Shown here: positions 27,692 to 36,847 of the stretch, one piece after another | How the letters are laid out: every line of letters starts with the position of its first letter | Position numbering within the stretch: position 1 is the stretch's first letter | The notes under the pieces: generated by a model | What the model was told of the DNA's origin: nothing | Database searches by the model: none | What the model saw: only the letters and a program-made list of their open reading frames with translations | NCBI GenBank assembly: GCA_902594875.1 | Contig: CACJNU010000010.1 | Coordinates: 1 to 55,449 of the forward strand | From: an uncultured Prochlorococcus sp. | Lineage (GTDB): Bacteria > Cyanobacteriota > Cyanobacteriia > PCC-6307 > Cyanobiaceae | DNA: 55,449 nucleotides | Direction: 5' to 3' | Translations under genes and position numbers: made by a program

Positions 27692-29725
27692 CTAGAATAA
27701 ATTATTTTTTGCCCTAAATACTTCTTCTGAAATGATTAATAAAGAGCTTCTACTCTTTATTAGAACAGATTTTTCTTTGATAGTTATGGGTTTAAAAATC
27801 TCAGACATACTTGTGTCAATAACTTTTAACCAATTATATTTACATTTCGGCAAGGGGAAATCGATACTTTTTGAATATGCATTTAAACCTATCCAGACCA
27901 AAGGATTAGTATTGCCTTTGTTAATGCTAAAGGCAACTGTGTGAGACCAGCTACTCCAATCGGGGTTATCTAACGTTGTTCCATGCCAATTATATGTTGG
28001 AATATGTTCATTGGTTTGATTATTAGGGAAGAATGATGGATTAAAAATGTTTATTAGTTTTTTTCGGAGTTTTATGACGTATTTAAAATATTCTAATAAT
28101 TCCAAATCTTGTTGACTATATTCCCAATTCATCCAGCCCAATAAATTATTTTGGCACCAAGAATTATTGTTCCCGCCTTGTGATCTTCCTATTTCATCAC
28201 CCATAAGTATCATTGGAACTCCTTTAGAGATAAGTAAACTAAGAATAAGATTTTTTTGTTGTCTTCTTCTTAAATCATTTATTAAAAAGTTCGTAGTTGG
28301 TCCCTCTGTACCATGATTCCAAGAATTGTTATGGTTATCTCCATCTCTATTTTGTTCTCTATTGGCAAAATTATGTTTTCTATTAAAAGTTACTAAGTCT
28401 TTTAGAGTAAATCCATCATGTGATGTAATAAAGTTTATTGATTTTGGGAAAAAAGTATCTTCTTTATAAATCGATGGACTACCTTTGATTTTATCGCTCA
28501 TATTCCAAGCTGTATCTTTATCTCCTTTCCAAAATCTCCGCAAGTCATCTCTAAAATGACCATTCCAAGTGAAAGTATTCTTAGATGGGAAATCACCTAA
28601 TTTATATAAACCGCCACAATCCCATGGCTCACTTATAAACTTTATATCAACAAGTTCTGGTTCACATTCTATATCTTCAAAAATTGGAGGATTATCAAGC
28701 GGTGTGAGATTTTCTCCTCTTGATAGGGCAATTCCTAAATCAAATCTAAAACCATCTACTCCTAATTCAGTTGCCCAACACTTCAATGATTCAATTATTA
28801 GTTTTCTAACTAGTCCTCTGTTTGCTGCAATAGTATTACCACATCCGGAGACATCCTGATAATTTTTATCTTTCCCAATAAAGTAATAAAGATTTTCATC
28901 TATACCTTTCCAAGATATTGCTGGCCCTTTTGAATCGCCTTCGGAAGTGTGATTGTATACAACATCTAAGATGACTTCAATGTCTGCTTTATGACATTCC
29001 TCTACAAATCTTCTAAATTCCGCTCTATTCTTTTCGGCGGATTCATTCGAAAGGTATTCAAAATGCGGAGTAAACCAATTAATTGGACTATAACCCCAAA
29101 AATTATCTAAACCATTAGGGGCATCAGTAGGATCAAAACAAAAAATTGGAAGTAATTCAATTGAGGTAATTCCCAGTTCTTTGAGATACGGAATTTTTTT
29201 TAAAAATTTCTTAAAACAACTTTCATCTTCATCAGTTGATTCAGTGAAAGCTTTGATATGGAGTTCATAAATAATTGTTTCTTCCCAAGAATGTTTCGGT
29301 CTTGGATAATCGTTAAAATTAAATAATTTTCTATCGCAAACAACGCTTTTAAGACAAGAATCAGTATTTTCTTGCGTTTTTAATGCATTTTCTCTTTTAT
29401 AACTTCCCCATCCGGTAATACCCCTTGAACATGGATCAAGTAATACTTTTTTTTCATAGTTATTATTAATTTCATTATTTTTTTGTTTTACTCTAAAAGC
29501 ATAAATACAACCCTCATCTAGATTTTTTATTTCCGCATGCCAGTAAGGACCTTTATTATGAGTCTTATCTAATTTGAATATACTTTTTGGGGAAATAGAG
29601 TCCTCTTTCTCAAACAATAAGATTTCTACATATTCTGCATTTGTGGCGATTAAGGAAAAATTAACCCCTTGTGAAGTTAGAGAACTTCCTAAAGGAAATG
29701 GTTTACCTTTATTGAGATGAATCAC
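27692..29725 (-). CDS. glgX: Glycogen debranching enzyme / isoamylase (GH13)
   Basis: This is a 677-residue GH13 enzyme. An N-terminal CBM48-type domain (about 1-140; FPLGSSLTSQGVNFSLIA) precedes the barrel. Region I is DVVYNHT. Region II is GFRFDLGIAL with nucleophile Asp. Region III is FISEPWD with the acid Glu. Region IV is INFITSHDGF. The NSWNHGTEG and GDEIGRSQ elements are typical of isoamylase/GlgX. It removes alpha-1,6 branches from glycogen so that storage can be mobilised at night. It stands alone, with 626 non-coding bases upstream. Confidence 0.95.
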   Translation of the reverse strand: MIHLNKGKPFPLGSSLTSQGVNFSLIATNAEYVEILLFEKEDSISPKSIFKLDKTHNKGPYWHAEIKNLDEGCIYAFRVKQKNNEINNNYEKKVLLDPCSRGITGWGSYKRENALKTQENTDSCLKSVVCDRKLFNFNDYPRPKHSWEETIIYELHIKAFTESTDEDESCFKKFLKKIPYLKELGITSIELLPIFCFDPTDAPNGLDNFWGYSPINWFTPHFEYLSNESAEKNRAEFRRFVEECHKADIEVILDVVYNHTSEGDSKGPAISWKGIDENLYYFIGKDKNYQDVSGCGNTIAANRGLVRKLIIESLKCWATELGVDGFRFDLGIALSRGENLTPLDNPPIFEDIECEPELVDIKFISEPWDCGGLYKLGDFPSKNTFTWNGHFRDDLRRFWKGDKDTAWNMSDKIKGSPSIYKEDTFFPKSINFITSHDGFTLKDLVTFNRKHNFANREQNRDGDNHNNSWNHGTEGPTTNFLINDLRRRQQKNLILSLLISKGVPMILMGDEIGRSQGGNNNSWCQNNLLGWMNWEYSQQDLELLEYFKYVIKLRKKLINIFNPSFFPNNQTNEHIPTYNWHGTTLDNPDWSSWSHTVAFSINKGNTNPLVWIGLNAYSKSIDFPLPKCKYNWLKVIDTSMSEIFKPITIKEKSVLIKSRSSLLIISEEVFRAKNNLF

Positions 29726-30351
29726 TTTCTCTTTATCATTGATTAGTTAAATATTGAGATAATTTATTTAAATTATTGATACTTGAATAATAGATGCAAA
29801 ATTAAAAAAAAAAACTCAAATTTACGGCTTCACTAATTAACTTTATTAGATCTTGGTGAGTATTAATTTTCTAATGAATTAGAATTTCTTCATCCATATG
29901 CTCAGTGCATAAAACGAATTAGAGAGAAATCTTAATAATGAGAAAACCAGATTTTTCTTGATTTCAAAATACAAATTATGCTTTTTCATGTGATGAGAAG
30001 GAAATATATCTGAAAATTAATAAAACATAATAAATAGCTCAAATTCTTAAAATCATCCTCCTTTGATATTTTTTTCCTTTGCTAGATGTAGTTAGATTTT
30101 TAAGGCTAAATCCAGTGCCACCAAAGCTTTTAGCTTATCTCTAAATAAAAGAAGCTATTTTTTATAAATGAAAAAGAGCGGCTTTAAAAATAAATAATAT
30201 TGCTAAAAATGTCCCTAAAATTTGTATAAAGCTTTGCGCCGCCGGCATTTTCGGTTGCCGTATTTGTATTTGCTCCATATGATGTGGAAGTTCGAGGTTT
30301 AAAACTCGATTTAAATCTTTTTTTTAAACCTTTGCTTTAATTTAAATTTCA
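29726..30351. other. 626-base non-coding stretch between glgX and hup
   Basis: No convincing coding frame lies here; the longest Met-initiated frames are a few tens of codons at most. It must hold the divergent promoters of the debranching enzyme (minus) and HU (plus). Three structured parts stand out. A ladder of three complementary segments at 30102-30110, 30129-30136 and 30152-30157 ends in six T (30158-30163). A short GC-rich islet has a 5-bp stem (30243-30247 / 30256-30260). An imperfect palindrome lies near 30290-30309. A small RNA or a long regulated HU leader could fit. I see nothing diagnostic of a named RNA family. Confidence 0.5.
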
Positions 30352-30627
30352 ATGAACAAAGCTGATTTAGTAAATCTTGTTGCAGCTCGTACAGAGCTCA
30401 CAAAAACTGATGTTTCTTTAGTTGTTGATGCAGCTATTGAAACTATTGTTGATTCAGTAGTGGAAGGCAAAAAAGTCTCTTTACTAGGCTTTGGTTCTTT
30501 CGAACCAAGAGATCGTTCTGCAAGACAGGGATTAAACCCTAAGACAGGCGAAAAAATAGCAATACCTGCTAAAAGAGTACCAACATTCTCTGCAGGTAAA
30601 CTTTTTAAGGATAGAGTTCAAGGGTAA
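30352..30627 (+). CDS. hup: DNA-binding protein HU
   Basis: This 91-residue histone-like protein starts MNKADLVNLVAARTELTK. The beta-arm region has the HU signature GFGSFEPRDRSARQG, followed by NPKTGEKIAIPAKRVPTFSAGK. It dimerises and bends DNA without sequence specificity, and is a nucleoid component. It is monocistronic: a terminator follows at 30660-30684. Codon use looks less biased to AT than surrounding small genes, in line with high expression. Confidence 0.97.
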   Translation: MNKADLVNLVAARTELTKTDVSLVVDAAIETIVDSVVEGKKVSLLGFGSFEPRDRSARQGLNPKTGEKIAIPAKRVPTFSAGKLFKDRVQG

Positions 30628-30659
30628 TCTTTTTAATCTATTTCTTCCCTTAATAACAA

Positions 30660-30684
30660 GGTGCTCTTTGGGGCATCTTTTTTT
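30660..30684 (+). terminator. Intrinsic terminator of hup
   Basis: A 7-bp stem with two G-U pairs, ggtgctc (30660-30666) / gggcatc (30671-30677), is followed by seven T residues (30678-30684). It begins 33 bases after the hup stop. Confidence 0.8.
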
Positions 30685-30763
30685 ATTGCAATAAGATGCA
30701 ATTAGAAGATCAATGATCAAAACTTCTGCTGAAGTATCCAAAATTTTGAAATCTTAAAAAGTA

Positions 30764-31075
30764 ATGAAATTTTTAACTATTTTATTCTTAAAATTTTTAT
30801 TATTATCAAATTTTCTTATGGCAGAAACAATACCAACAAAGTCCAAGATTTTAAAACAATCTAGTGATTGTTTTAAAGATTCTCGAACACAATTATGTAA
30901 AGAATTAATTTCTGAAATAGAAAAACTTCAATTAGTAGTTTTTGACCAAAATAGCTTCAAATGTCAATCAAGTTTATTGGGGCTCCAAACGGGAATTATT
31001 GAAGCTTATTTTTTTAATAATTTCTCAAATGATAGAATTTCATTAATGATTCCATATGTGATTAAAAATTGTTAA
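30764..31075 (+). CDS. Small exported protein, function unknown
   Basis: This is a 103-residue protein. A Lys-poor hydrophobic N-terminus (about residues 4-18) ends near Met-Ala-Glu, a plausible signal-peptidase site around residue 21. The mature part has four Cys, including the C-terminal residue, suggesting disulfides outside the cytoplasm. Helical heptad-like spacing occurs around CKELISEIEKLQ. I recognise no domain. It is the first of a string of very small genes between hup and cobD. There is no clear terminator after it. Confidence 0.55.
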   Translation: MKFLTILFLKFLLLSNFLMAETIPTKSKILKQSSDCFKDSRTQLCKELISEIEKLQLVVFDQNSFKCQSSLLGLQTGIIEAYFFNNFSNDRISLMIPYVIKNC

Positions 31076-31129
31076 TTATTAAAATAATTTATTTTTTTGG
31101 AATATTATAAATTTGTTATTTAATTTGTA

Positions 31130-31372
31130 ATGGTAAAAGGTTTTTCTGATAATGAAGTTAAGAATAATTCTCAAAATACTCAAATAAAAGAAAAAAAAGG
31201 CTTAGCAGGTTTTTTGAAAGGCAAAAAATTTACTTACACTTTGCCAGGTAAAAAACAAATAAATATTTTTGGATCATTAGTAATAGTCTTAAATATGATT
31301 TTAGTATTGCTAGTTATCTTGTATTTAAAAAATCAAGCATTCCATGACTTTATATTTAATGTTGGTCGTTAG
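31130..31372 (+). CDS. Small single-pass membrane protein, function unknown
   Basis: This is an 80-residue protein. A charged Asn/Lys-rich N-terminal arm (1-43) precedes one strong transmembrane segment, IFGSLVIVLNMILVLLVILYL (about 46-66; quoted in part), and a short exposed tail. The basic side before the helix predicts an N-in orientation. No family is evident to me. The gene is 54 bases after the exported small protein and may share its transcript. Confidence 0.55.
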   Translation: MVKGFSDNEVKNNSQNTQIKEKKGLAGFLKGKKFTYTLPGKKQINIFGSLVIVLNMILVLLVILYLKNQAFHDFIFNVGR

Positions 31373-31430
31373 AGATTTTTTTAGATCGATAAATTTTATT
31401 AGATGATATATTTAAATTTTAGAATATCTT

Positions 31431-31688
31431 ATGAAAGTAGTTAATTTAGTTTCTCAAGTATTTTTTTTGTTAATAACTGTTCTATTTTTGATATATTTTC
31501 TAACAGGTTATGACTCCGCTTTTGAGGCAGACCAAAATTGTCATTCATATCTTTCAAGTTACGATAACCCATCTGGAAACTATGGTTGTGATCATGATAC
31601 TGAGACACATCAGTGGATACTTTACGAGTCCAATGAAAGTAAAGAACCAGCAAAAATTATTAAGAAATTTAGGTACAAGTTTTTATAA
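31431..31688 (+). CDS. Small membrane-anchored protein, function unknown
   Basis: This 85-residue protein has one N-terminal hydrophobic helix (about residues 7-27) followed by a polar part with two Cys, several His (GCDHDTETHQW) and acidic residues. A membrane anchor with an extracytoplasmic domain is likely. The Cys-Asp-His-Asp cluster could bind metal, which is speculation. It overlaps the opposing two-TM gene at its 3' end by 6 bases. Function unknown. Confidence 0.5.
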   Translation: MKVVNLVSQVFFLLITVLFLIYFLTGYDSAFEADQNCHSYLSSYDNPSGNYGCDHDTETHQWILYESNESKEPAKIIKKFRYKFL

Positions 31689-31895
31689 ATCAATTTTCTT
31701 ATAAAAATACTTTGCTGATGTAATAGAAATAATCGCTGTAACTGTAAAAGTAAGATATTGATATATGCTTCCTTCTAGGTAGATTTTATTTTTATATAAA
31801 GGAAAATCGACTAAAGATCCTATAGTGCCCCAAATAATTACCCATACAGATATGTATAAGAATACTTTTATTGGATTAGATTTTTTTATTTCCAT
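31683..31895 (-). CDS. Two-TM small membrane protein downstream of hli
   Basis: This 70-residue protein has two hydrophobic segments (about 11-28 and 46-62) separated by a loop containing FPLYKNKIYL. It starts 2 bases after the hli stop codon on the same strand, so it is very likely cotranscribed with hli and translationally coupled. No domain is recognised. The context makes a role in thylakoid membrane photoprotection or pigment handling a testable guess. Confidence 0.62.
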   Translation of the reverse strand: MEIKKSNPIKVFLYISVWVIIWGTIGSLVDFPLYKNKIYLEGSIYQYLTFTVTAIISITSAKYFYKKIDL

Positions 31896-31897
31896 TT

Positions 31898-32143
31898 TTA
31901 ATTAATACCAAAAATTGAAGAAGTAACAGGTCTGCCGCTAAAAACTAACTCGGTTAATATGAGCATTAAGAATCCGATCATTGCTGCTCTACCATTTACA
32001 AGTTCAGCACTGCTATTAAACCCAAAAACATTCTTTACTTCATCTCCCTGATTATCTACCCATTTTGAGTATTCATTATCAGTTGATGATGTATTAGTAA
32101 AATCATCAATTTGATTTTCTTTTGGAGAGCCGTTTTCTTGCAT
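31898..32143 (-). CDS. hli: High-light-inducible protein (Hli/SCP)
   Basis: This 81-residue protein has a polar N-terminal arm of about 40 residues and one transmembrane helix. The helix carries the chlorophyll-binding motif ELVNGRAAMIGFL (E47, N50, R52), the single-helix version of the LHC family. Hli proteins dissipate excess energy and help pigment handling in chlorophyll-protein assembly. In freshwater cyanobacteria many are controlled by the NblS-RpaB pathway; an nblS gene lies 22 kb to the left. A two-TM gene follows after 2 bases. Confidence 0.95.
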   Translation of the reverse strand: MQENGSPKENQIDDFTNTSSTDNEYSKWVDNQGDEVKNVFGFNSSAELVNGRAAMIGFLMLILTELVFSGRPVTSSIFGIN

Positions 32144-32190
32144 AAAATTATATTATTTACTATTCTAGTAATTTTAAAACTAATTTATTA

Positions 32191-33216
32191 TTAAATTAAA
32201 TTTGAAATTATAAAAAAAATTAAGACAAAAATTATTATCCATAAACATTGCAATCTTAAAATTAACTGACAAATTAATTTGATTTTTTCTTCAGTGCAAT
32301 TATCTCCAGTCGGATTAATTATTGGCTTTTCAATAATTTCATTTTTATATTTACTTTTACCTCCCAATTTAATACCGGAAATATAGGCAAATATAGCTTC
32401 TGAAATTCCAGAATTAGGAGAATCATATTTTTTACCATCAAGATAACTTTTTTTTATGATTGATCCATACTCATTAACTTTGGAGCTTACTAAAGGTAAT
32501 GTGATTAAAACTAATCTTGAAGGAACGAACGTAAAAATATCTTCGATTTTTGCACTGAAAAAACCCAAATATCTAAAATAATCATATTTGTAACCTACCA
32601 TTGAATCTAAAGTACTTATGGCTTTATAAGAAAAGCCAAGTGACAAAGGTCCTGGTAAAAAAATTGAAAACTGCATAAAAATAATTCCAATAAAAATCCA
32701 AAATAATGGCCCAAATACTCCATCAACAGAATTTTCTGTAAGGCTCTCGGTACTTGATCTCAAGAGATGATTTATAGAAGATGACTTTACATCCCTACTT
32801 ACTATTCTTTGTACCTTCTCTTTGATTATTTTCTTATTTTGTTTATTAATTTGTTTGCGTTCTATTAGTTCTGCAATCTCTTTCACACTTGAAATAAGTC
32901 CTTTAGTTGCAATACAACTTGAAAGTCCTAAAAAAATTAACAATCCATAAAAAAAATGATTTCTAGATTGTACATAACTTAGTTCTATCAATTTTCCTAA
33001 ACCAAAACTCATTCCAATAGCGGATATAGCTACAAAGAAACCACCCCAAAATAATATATTTTTATTTTCTCCAAAATTATTTATAAGGTAATCAGATATT
33101 TTTTTTATGTAAAAGCCAATAACTTGAACAGGGTGTATTAAGAATTTTGGATCGCCGATCAATAAATCAAAACCAATCGATCCAAGTAATATTAAAAATA
33201 AATTTATTTCAGCCAA
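32191..33216 (-). CDS. cobD: Adenosylcobinamide-phosphate synthase (CbiB/CobD)
   Basis: This 341-residue multi-pass membrane enzyme attaches aminopropanol to adenosylcobyric acid in cobalamin assembly. Typical elements are [19 protein letters not shown] at the N-terminus and the long IVSRDVKS...[20 protein letters not shown] stretch, then [13 protein letters not shown] and [15 protein letters not shown](K)LGG. The start overlaps the ilvC 3' end by 13 bases, implying coupling. Prochlorococcus makes pseudocobalamin for its own B12-dependent enzymes, so this gene is expected. Confidence 0.93.
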   Translation of the reverse strand: MAEINLFLILLGSIGFDLLIGDPKFLIHPVQVIGFYIKKISDYLINNFGENKNILFWGGFFVAISAIGMSFGLGKLIELSYVQSRNHFFYGLLIFLGLSSCIATKGLISSVKEIAELIERKQINKQNKKIIKEKVQRIVSRDVKSSSINHLLRSSTESLTENSVDGVFGPLFWIFIGIIFMQFSIFLPGPLSLGFSYKAISTLDSMVGYKYDYFRYLGFFSAKIEDIFTFVPSRLVLITLPLVSSKVNEYGSIIKKSYLDGKKYDSPNSGISEAIFAYISGIKLGGKSKYKNEIIEKPIINPTGDNCTEEKIKLICQLILRLQCLWIIIFVLIFFIISNLI

Positions 33217-34193
33217 CTGAACATCGAGCGCAGACCTTTACCAACTTTTTCAATTTCATGTTTTGAGTTTTCTTCTCTTAATTTTGTCATTAATGGTTTG
33301 TTTTTATCGCATTCTTCTACAAAATTCTTAGCGAAAGTTCCATCTTGAATATCTTTTAGAATTTTTTGCATTTCTTTCTTTGTATCACTATTGATAAGTC
33401 TTTTTCCACTTACATAATCTCCATATTCTGCAGTATTTGAAATCGAATCTCTCATTTGAGATAAGCCTCCCTTCACCATTAAATCAACAATAAGTTTAAC
33501 TTCATGTAAACATTCGAAGTAAGCAAGTTCGGGCTGATATCCTGCCTCTACAAGAGTTTCGAATCCTGATTTGACGAGTTCTGATAATCCTCCGCACAAA
33601 ACCGCTTGTTCTCCAAATAAATCAGTTTCTGTTTCTTCTTTGAAGTTTGTTTCAAGAATCCCAGCTCTCGTTCCACCAATACCTTTAGCGTAAGCCATCG
33701 CCAATGATCTTGCATTTCCGGAAGAATCCTGCTCTACTGCAAACAATGCTGGAACTCCTTGGCCATTCTGATATTCCCAACGAACAGTGTGTCCAGGCCC
33801 TTTTGGAGCGATCATTACAACATCCACAAAACTAGGAGGTTTGATAAGTCCGAATCTTATGTTGAAGCCATGAGCAAAACTTAATATCTTTCCTTCTTTT
33901 AAGTTTGGTTCTATTTCTTTAAGGTAAACATCTTTCTGAAACTCATCTGGGAGGAGAATCATAATCCAGTCTGCTTTTTCGCAAGCTTCAGAAACACTAA
34001 ATACTTGTAGACCATCGCTAATAGCTTTGCTTTCAGACTTACTTCCTTTATATAATCCAACGATTACATCCATACCGCTATCTTTAAGGTTTAGGGCATG
34101 AGCATGACCTTGTGAACCATATCCAATAATCGCGATTGTTTTATTATTTAAAAGACTTAGATCTGCATCTGTGTCGTAAAAGAGTTGGGTCAT
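33204..34193 (-). CDS. ilvC: Ketol-acid reductoisomerase
   Basis: This 329-residue class I enzyme for valine, leucine and isoleucine converts acetolactate or acetohydroxybutyrate to the dihydroxy acid with NADPH and Mg. The Rossmann motif is [21 protein letters not shown]. The Mg-binding and catalytic region is [15 protein letters not shown] with [13 protein letters not shown] following. The length is typical. It overlaps the cobD start by 13 bases. Upstream, 109 bases separate it from clpP3. Confidence 0.98.
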   Translation of the reverse strand: MTQLFYDTDADLSLLNNKTIAIIGYGSQGHAHALNLKDSGMDVIVGLYKGSKSESKAISDGLQVFSVSEACEKADWIMILLPDEFQKDVYLKEIEPNLKEGKILSFAHGFNIRFGLIKPPSFVDVVMIAPKGPGHTVRWEYQNGQGVPALFAVEQDSSGNARSLAMAYAKGIGGTRAGILETNFKEETETDLFGEQAVLCGGLSELVKSGFETLVEAGYQPELAYFECLHEVKLIVDLMVKGGLSQMRDSISNTAEYGDYVSGKRLINSDTKKEMQKILKDIQDGTFAKNFVEECDKNKPLMTKLREENSKHEIEKVGKGLRSMFSWLK

Positions 34194-34302
34194 TAGTTGT
34201 TGCTTCTCTGCAATTAATAATTAATATTTTAGACATTAAAGGTGTCAATAATCCAAAAAATTATTAATTTAAAAATTAAAATTAAATATTTATTTAGAAA
34301 AT

Positions 34303-34914
34303 TTAAGACTGATTCGCTTCGCTTGGATGTGTTATTACTCTATCAATTAAGCCATAGTTTTTTGCTTCTTCCGCACTTAGAAAATAATCTCTATCAGTAT
34401 CTTTTTCAATTTTCTCAAATGATTGGCCTGTCATATCTGCCATTGACATATTTAACATATCTTTAATTCTTAAAATTTCCTTAGCTTCTATTTCAATATC
34501 ACTCGCTTGACGTTGAGAAGTCCCTCCTAGAGGTTGATGAATCATTATTCTGCTATGAGGCAAAGCAACTCTTTTACCTTTTGTGCCAGCGGCCAATAGG
34601 AACGCTCCCATTGAGGCTGCGAGGCCTACGCAGATTGTTACTACATCACTTTTTACGTATTTGATAGTGTCATATATAGCTAAGCCAGCAGTAACTGATC
34701 CTCCTGGGCTATTTATATATAGATAGATGGGTTTGGAATTATCATCAGAATCTAGATAAAGCATTTGAGCAACAAGGCTATTAGCAATACCATCATTCAC
34801 TTCTTGTCCAAGAAAAAGAATTCTTTCAACACCTAGTCTTGTATATATGTCAACCCATCTTTCGTATTGACTCCCTGGGAGTCTGTAAGGCACGCTTGGA
34901 GTTCCTATTGGCAT
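34303..34914 (-). CDS. clpP3: ATP-dependent Clp protease proteolytic subunit ClpP3
   Basis: This 203-residue subunit retains the complete triad by alignment to E. coli ClpP: S101 in [10 protein letters not shown]126 in MIHQPLGG, D176 in TDRDYFLS. In cyanobacteria ClpP3 and ClpR build a mixed, essential core that pairs with ClpC. The gene lies 24 bases after clpR on the same strand, so clpR-clpP3 is an operon. I use the name clpP3 because of this partnership. Confidence 0.94.
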   Translation of the reverse strand: MPIGTPSVPYRLPGSQYERWVDIYTRLGVERILFLGQEVNDGIANSLVAQMLYLDSDDNSKPIYLYINSPGGSVTAGLAIYDTIKYVKSDVVTICVGLAASMGAFLLAAGTKGKRVALPHSRIMIHQPLGGTSQRQASDIEIEAKEILRIKDMLNMSMADMTGQSFEKIEKDTDRDYFLSAEEAKNYGLIDRVITHPSEANQS

Positions 34915-34938
34915 GATTTTAAAATAGTTTTGTGAAGG

Positions 34939-35610
34939 TTAAATTTTATTTGGTATATCTTTTTGACTTGTGAGTATTCTATCGATAACTCCATAATCTA
35001 GAGCTTCTTGTGGGTTTAGATAACTCATCCTGTCAGAGTCTTTCGAGAGTTCTTCGATAGTCTTTCCAGTATTACGAGATAGAATTTCCAGCATTGATTT
35101 TTTATTTTTCAAAACTTCCTCCGCTCTTATTTGGATATCGGTTGCTTGGCCTCTCGCTCCGCTTATAGGTTGATGTAAAACAATAGAAGCATGTGGAAGA
35201 GCTGCCCTTTGTCCCTTAGTGCCAGATGAAAGGATAACTGCAGCTGTCCCCATTGCTTGTCCAATACATATTGTGTGTACTGGGGGCTTTATGTAGCTTA
35301 TTGTATCGCAGATAGCGAAAGCTTCTGTTTCAAAACCAACTGCGTCACCTGTGTACCAACTTGTCCCAGTTGAATTGATATAGAAATAGATTGGTTTTTC
35401 TGGATCCTCAAACTCTAGATAAAGAAGTTGAGCAATAATTAGCTCAGTAACATCCATTCCTAGTTGTCTTTTCGCATCATCATCAGAAAATAATGGTAAG
35501 CCAAGATAAACAATTCGCTCTTTCAGTAAAAGAGAGGGGAGATCAGGCGGTGGGGTCCTCATAACGGTATTTTCGCCGTAATAAGGAGCAGATACAGTCA
35601 TTTGTATCAC
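34939..35610 (-). CDS. clpR: Catalytically inactive Clp subunit ClpR
   Basis: This 223-residue ClpP homologue has replaced two triad residues. Aligned to ClpP3, the Ser position is G121 (IGQAMGTAA), the His is kept (H146, VLHQPISG), and the Asp position is M195 (DRMSYLN). The N-terminus has an extra 20 residues. It cannot cleave peptides itself but builds rings with ClpP3, as in chloroplasts and Synechococcus. It sits between the PIN/TRAM gene and clpP3. Confidence 0.95.
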   Translation of the reverse strand: MIQMTVSAPYYGENTVMRTPPPDLPSLLLKERIVYLGLPLFSDDDAKRQLGMDVTELIIAQLLYLEFEDPEKPIYFYINSTGTSWYTGDAVGFETEAFAICDTISYIKPPVHTICIGQAMGTAAVILSSGTKGQRAALPHASIVLHQPISGARGQATDIQIRAEEVLKNKKSMLEILSRNTGKTIEELSKDSDRMSYLNPQEALDYGVIDRILTSQKDIPNKI

Positions 35611-35641
35611 AAAATTAAGATTGAACTGATTCTAGCTAGAT

Positions 35642-36751
35642 TTAGCCCTGTGTCGCTGGTGATTTAAAAGATTTGTTTGACTCAGGATTATTTATTAGTT
35701 TTCCAAAGACCATTCTTCCAGTGGGAGTTTGTAATGCTCCCGTAATAACAACATCTAATCTGCTTCCCACAAAATTCTTTGCCTCATCAATAACGACCAT
35801 AGTGCCATCATCTAAATATCCAATACCTTGCATTTTTTCTTTGCCTTCTCTAACAATTTTTATATTAAGTGATTCTCCTGGTTGTACTTCTGGTCTTAAG
35901 GCAATAACCAAATCACTCAAATTCATAACTTTTAATTCTTTAACTTCAGCAATCTGAGAAAGATTATAATCAGCCGTAATTAAAGTTCCTGTCATATCCT
36001 CAGTAATTTTCAATAGTTTTTCATCTACCCCATTACCTTCATACTTTGTTGGATTTATTACAAGTCTTCTCCCATATAGATCTCTTAATTCTTTTAATAA
36101 CTTGAGACCTCTTCTGCCTTTCGATCTTTTTTCATTACTGCTTGAGTCAGCTAAAGTTTGTAATTCATCAATTACACTTTGAGCAACAATTAATTGCCCT
36201 TCCAATAACCCGCAACTTAATAGACCATTGATTCTCCCATCAATAATTACGCTAGTATCCAGAATTTTTGGACTTGCAGCAGGTAAAATTCCTTCATTGA
36301 CTAGATATGCATCAGTGTTATTTGGATTGAATAATCTCAATAATGTCCTTCCATGGGTATCTGCCAACTTATAACCAAGCACACCAAAGAAAATGTTGCT
36401 TAATATTGCTGCTAATGGTTTTGCGAAAAAAACCTCTCTAGGGAAGGGAATTAATAGTATTGGCGCTAGTAGGAGATTCGCAACAAGTAATCCTAAAATT
36501 AATCCAACAGACCTGCTTATTAGTAAGTCCGTAGGCATTGTTCTTATTTGATCAAGAAAAGTCTTTCTAAGTTGAAGGAATACAAAACCAGCTGCTAATC
36601 CTACAAAAAAACCAATTATTGCTAAAACAATTCTAAAACCTTCTACATTAGATACCTGTTTGAGTATGTCTACCGGCAATAAATCAACACCAAGCCATCC
36701 TGAAGCAGCCCCAGACAATACAAATAAAATTAATACTAAGATATCTGTCAT
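35642..36751 (-). CDS. Membrane-anchored PIN/TRAM-domain protein (YacL-like)
   Basis: This is a 369-residue protein. Four hydrophobic segments lie in residues about 1-140. A PIN-like nuclease domain follows, starting ILDTSVIIDGRINGL (acidic D positions kept), VIDELQTLADSSSNEKRSKG, and GTLITADYNLSQIAEV. A C-terminal TRAM domain (LRPEVQPGESLNIKIVREG and KEKMQGIGYLDDGTMVVIDE) closes it. Homologues are proposed membrane-associated RNases; the target is not known. It is the first gene of a minus-strand run into clpR-clpP3, with 31 bases to clpR. Confidence 0.9.
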   Translation of the reverse strand: MTDILVLILFVLSGAASGWLGVDLLPVDILKQVSNVEGFRIVLAIIGFFVGLAAGFVFLQLRKTFLDQIRTMPTDLLISRSVGLILGLLVANLLLAPILLIPFPREVFFAKPLAAILSNIFFGVLGYKLADTHGRTLLRLFNPNNTDAYLVNEGILPAASPKILDTSVIIDGRINGLLSCGLLEGQLIVAQSVIDELQTLADSSSNEKRSKGRRGLKLLKELRDLYGRRLVINPTKYEGNGVDEKLLKITEDMTGTLITADYNLSQIAEVKELKVMNLSDLVIALRPEVQPGESLNIKIVREGKEKMQGIGYLDDGTMVVIDEAKNFVGSRLDVVITGALQTPTGRMVFGKLINNPESNKSFKSPATQG

Positions 36752-36847
36752 ATCTATAATCTACTAGGATTTATTAATTGAGTAAATAAGGATTTTATTT
36801 TTTTCGATCCTTATTACTTTTTTGGAGCTTAAAAATGAATTTAAATT

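Noticed and set aside
30532..30741. Minus-strand frame across the hup 3' end and terminator
   Set aside because: It is antisense to hup and includes the terminator hairpin; no homology.
31441..31704. Two further frames (minus 31441-31653, plus 31510-31704) over the 85-residue gene
   Set aside because: They lack signal, TM logic or start context and overlap the frame with a clear membrane anchor.
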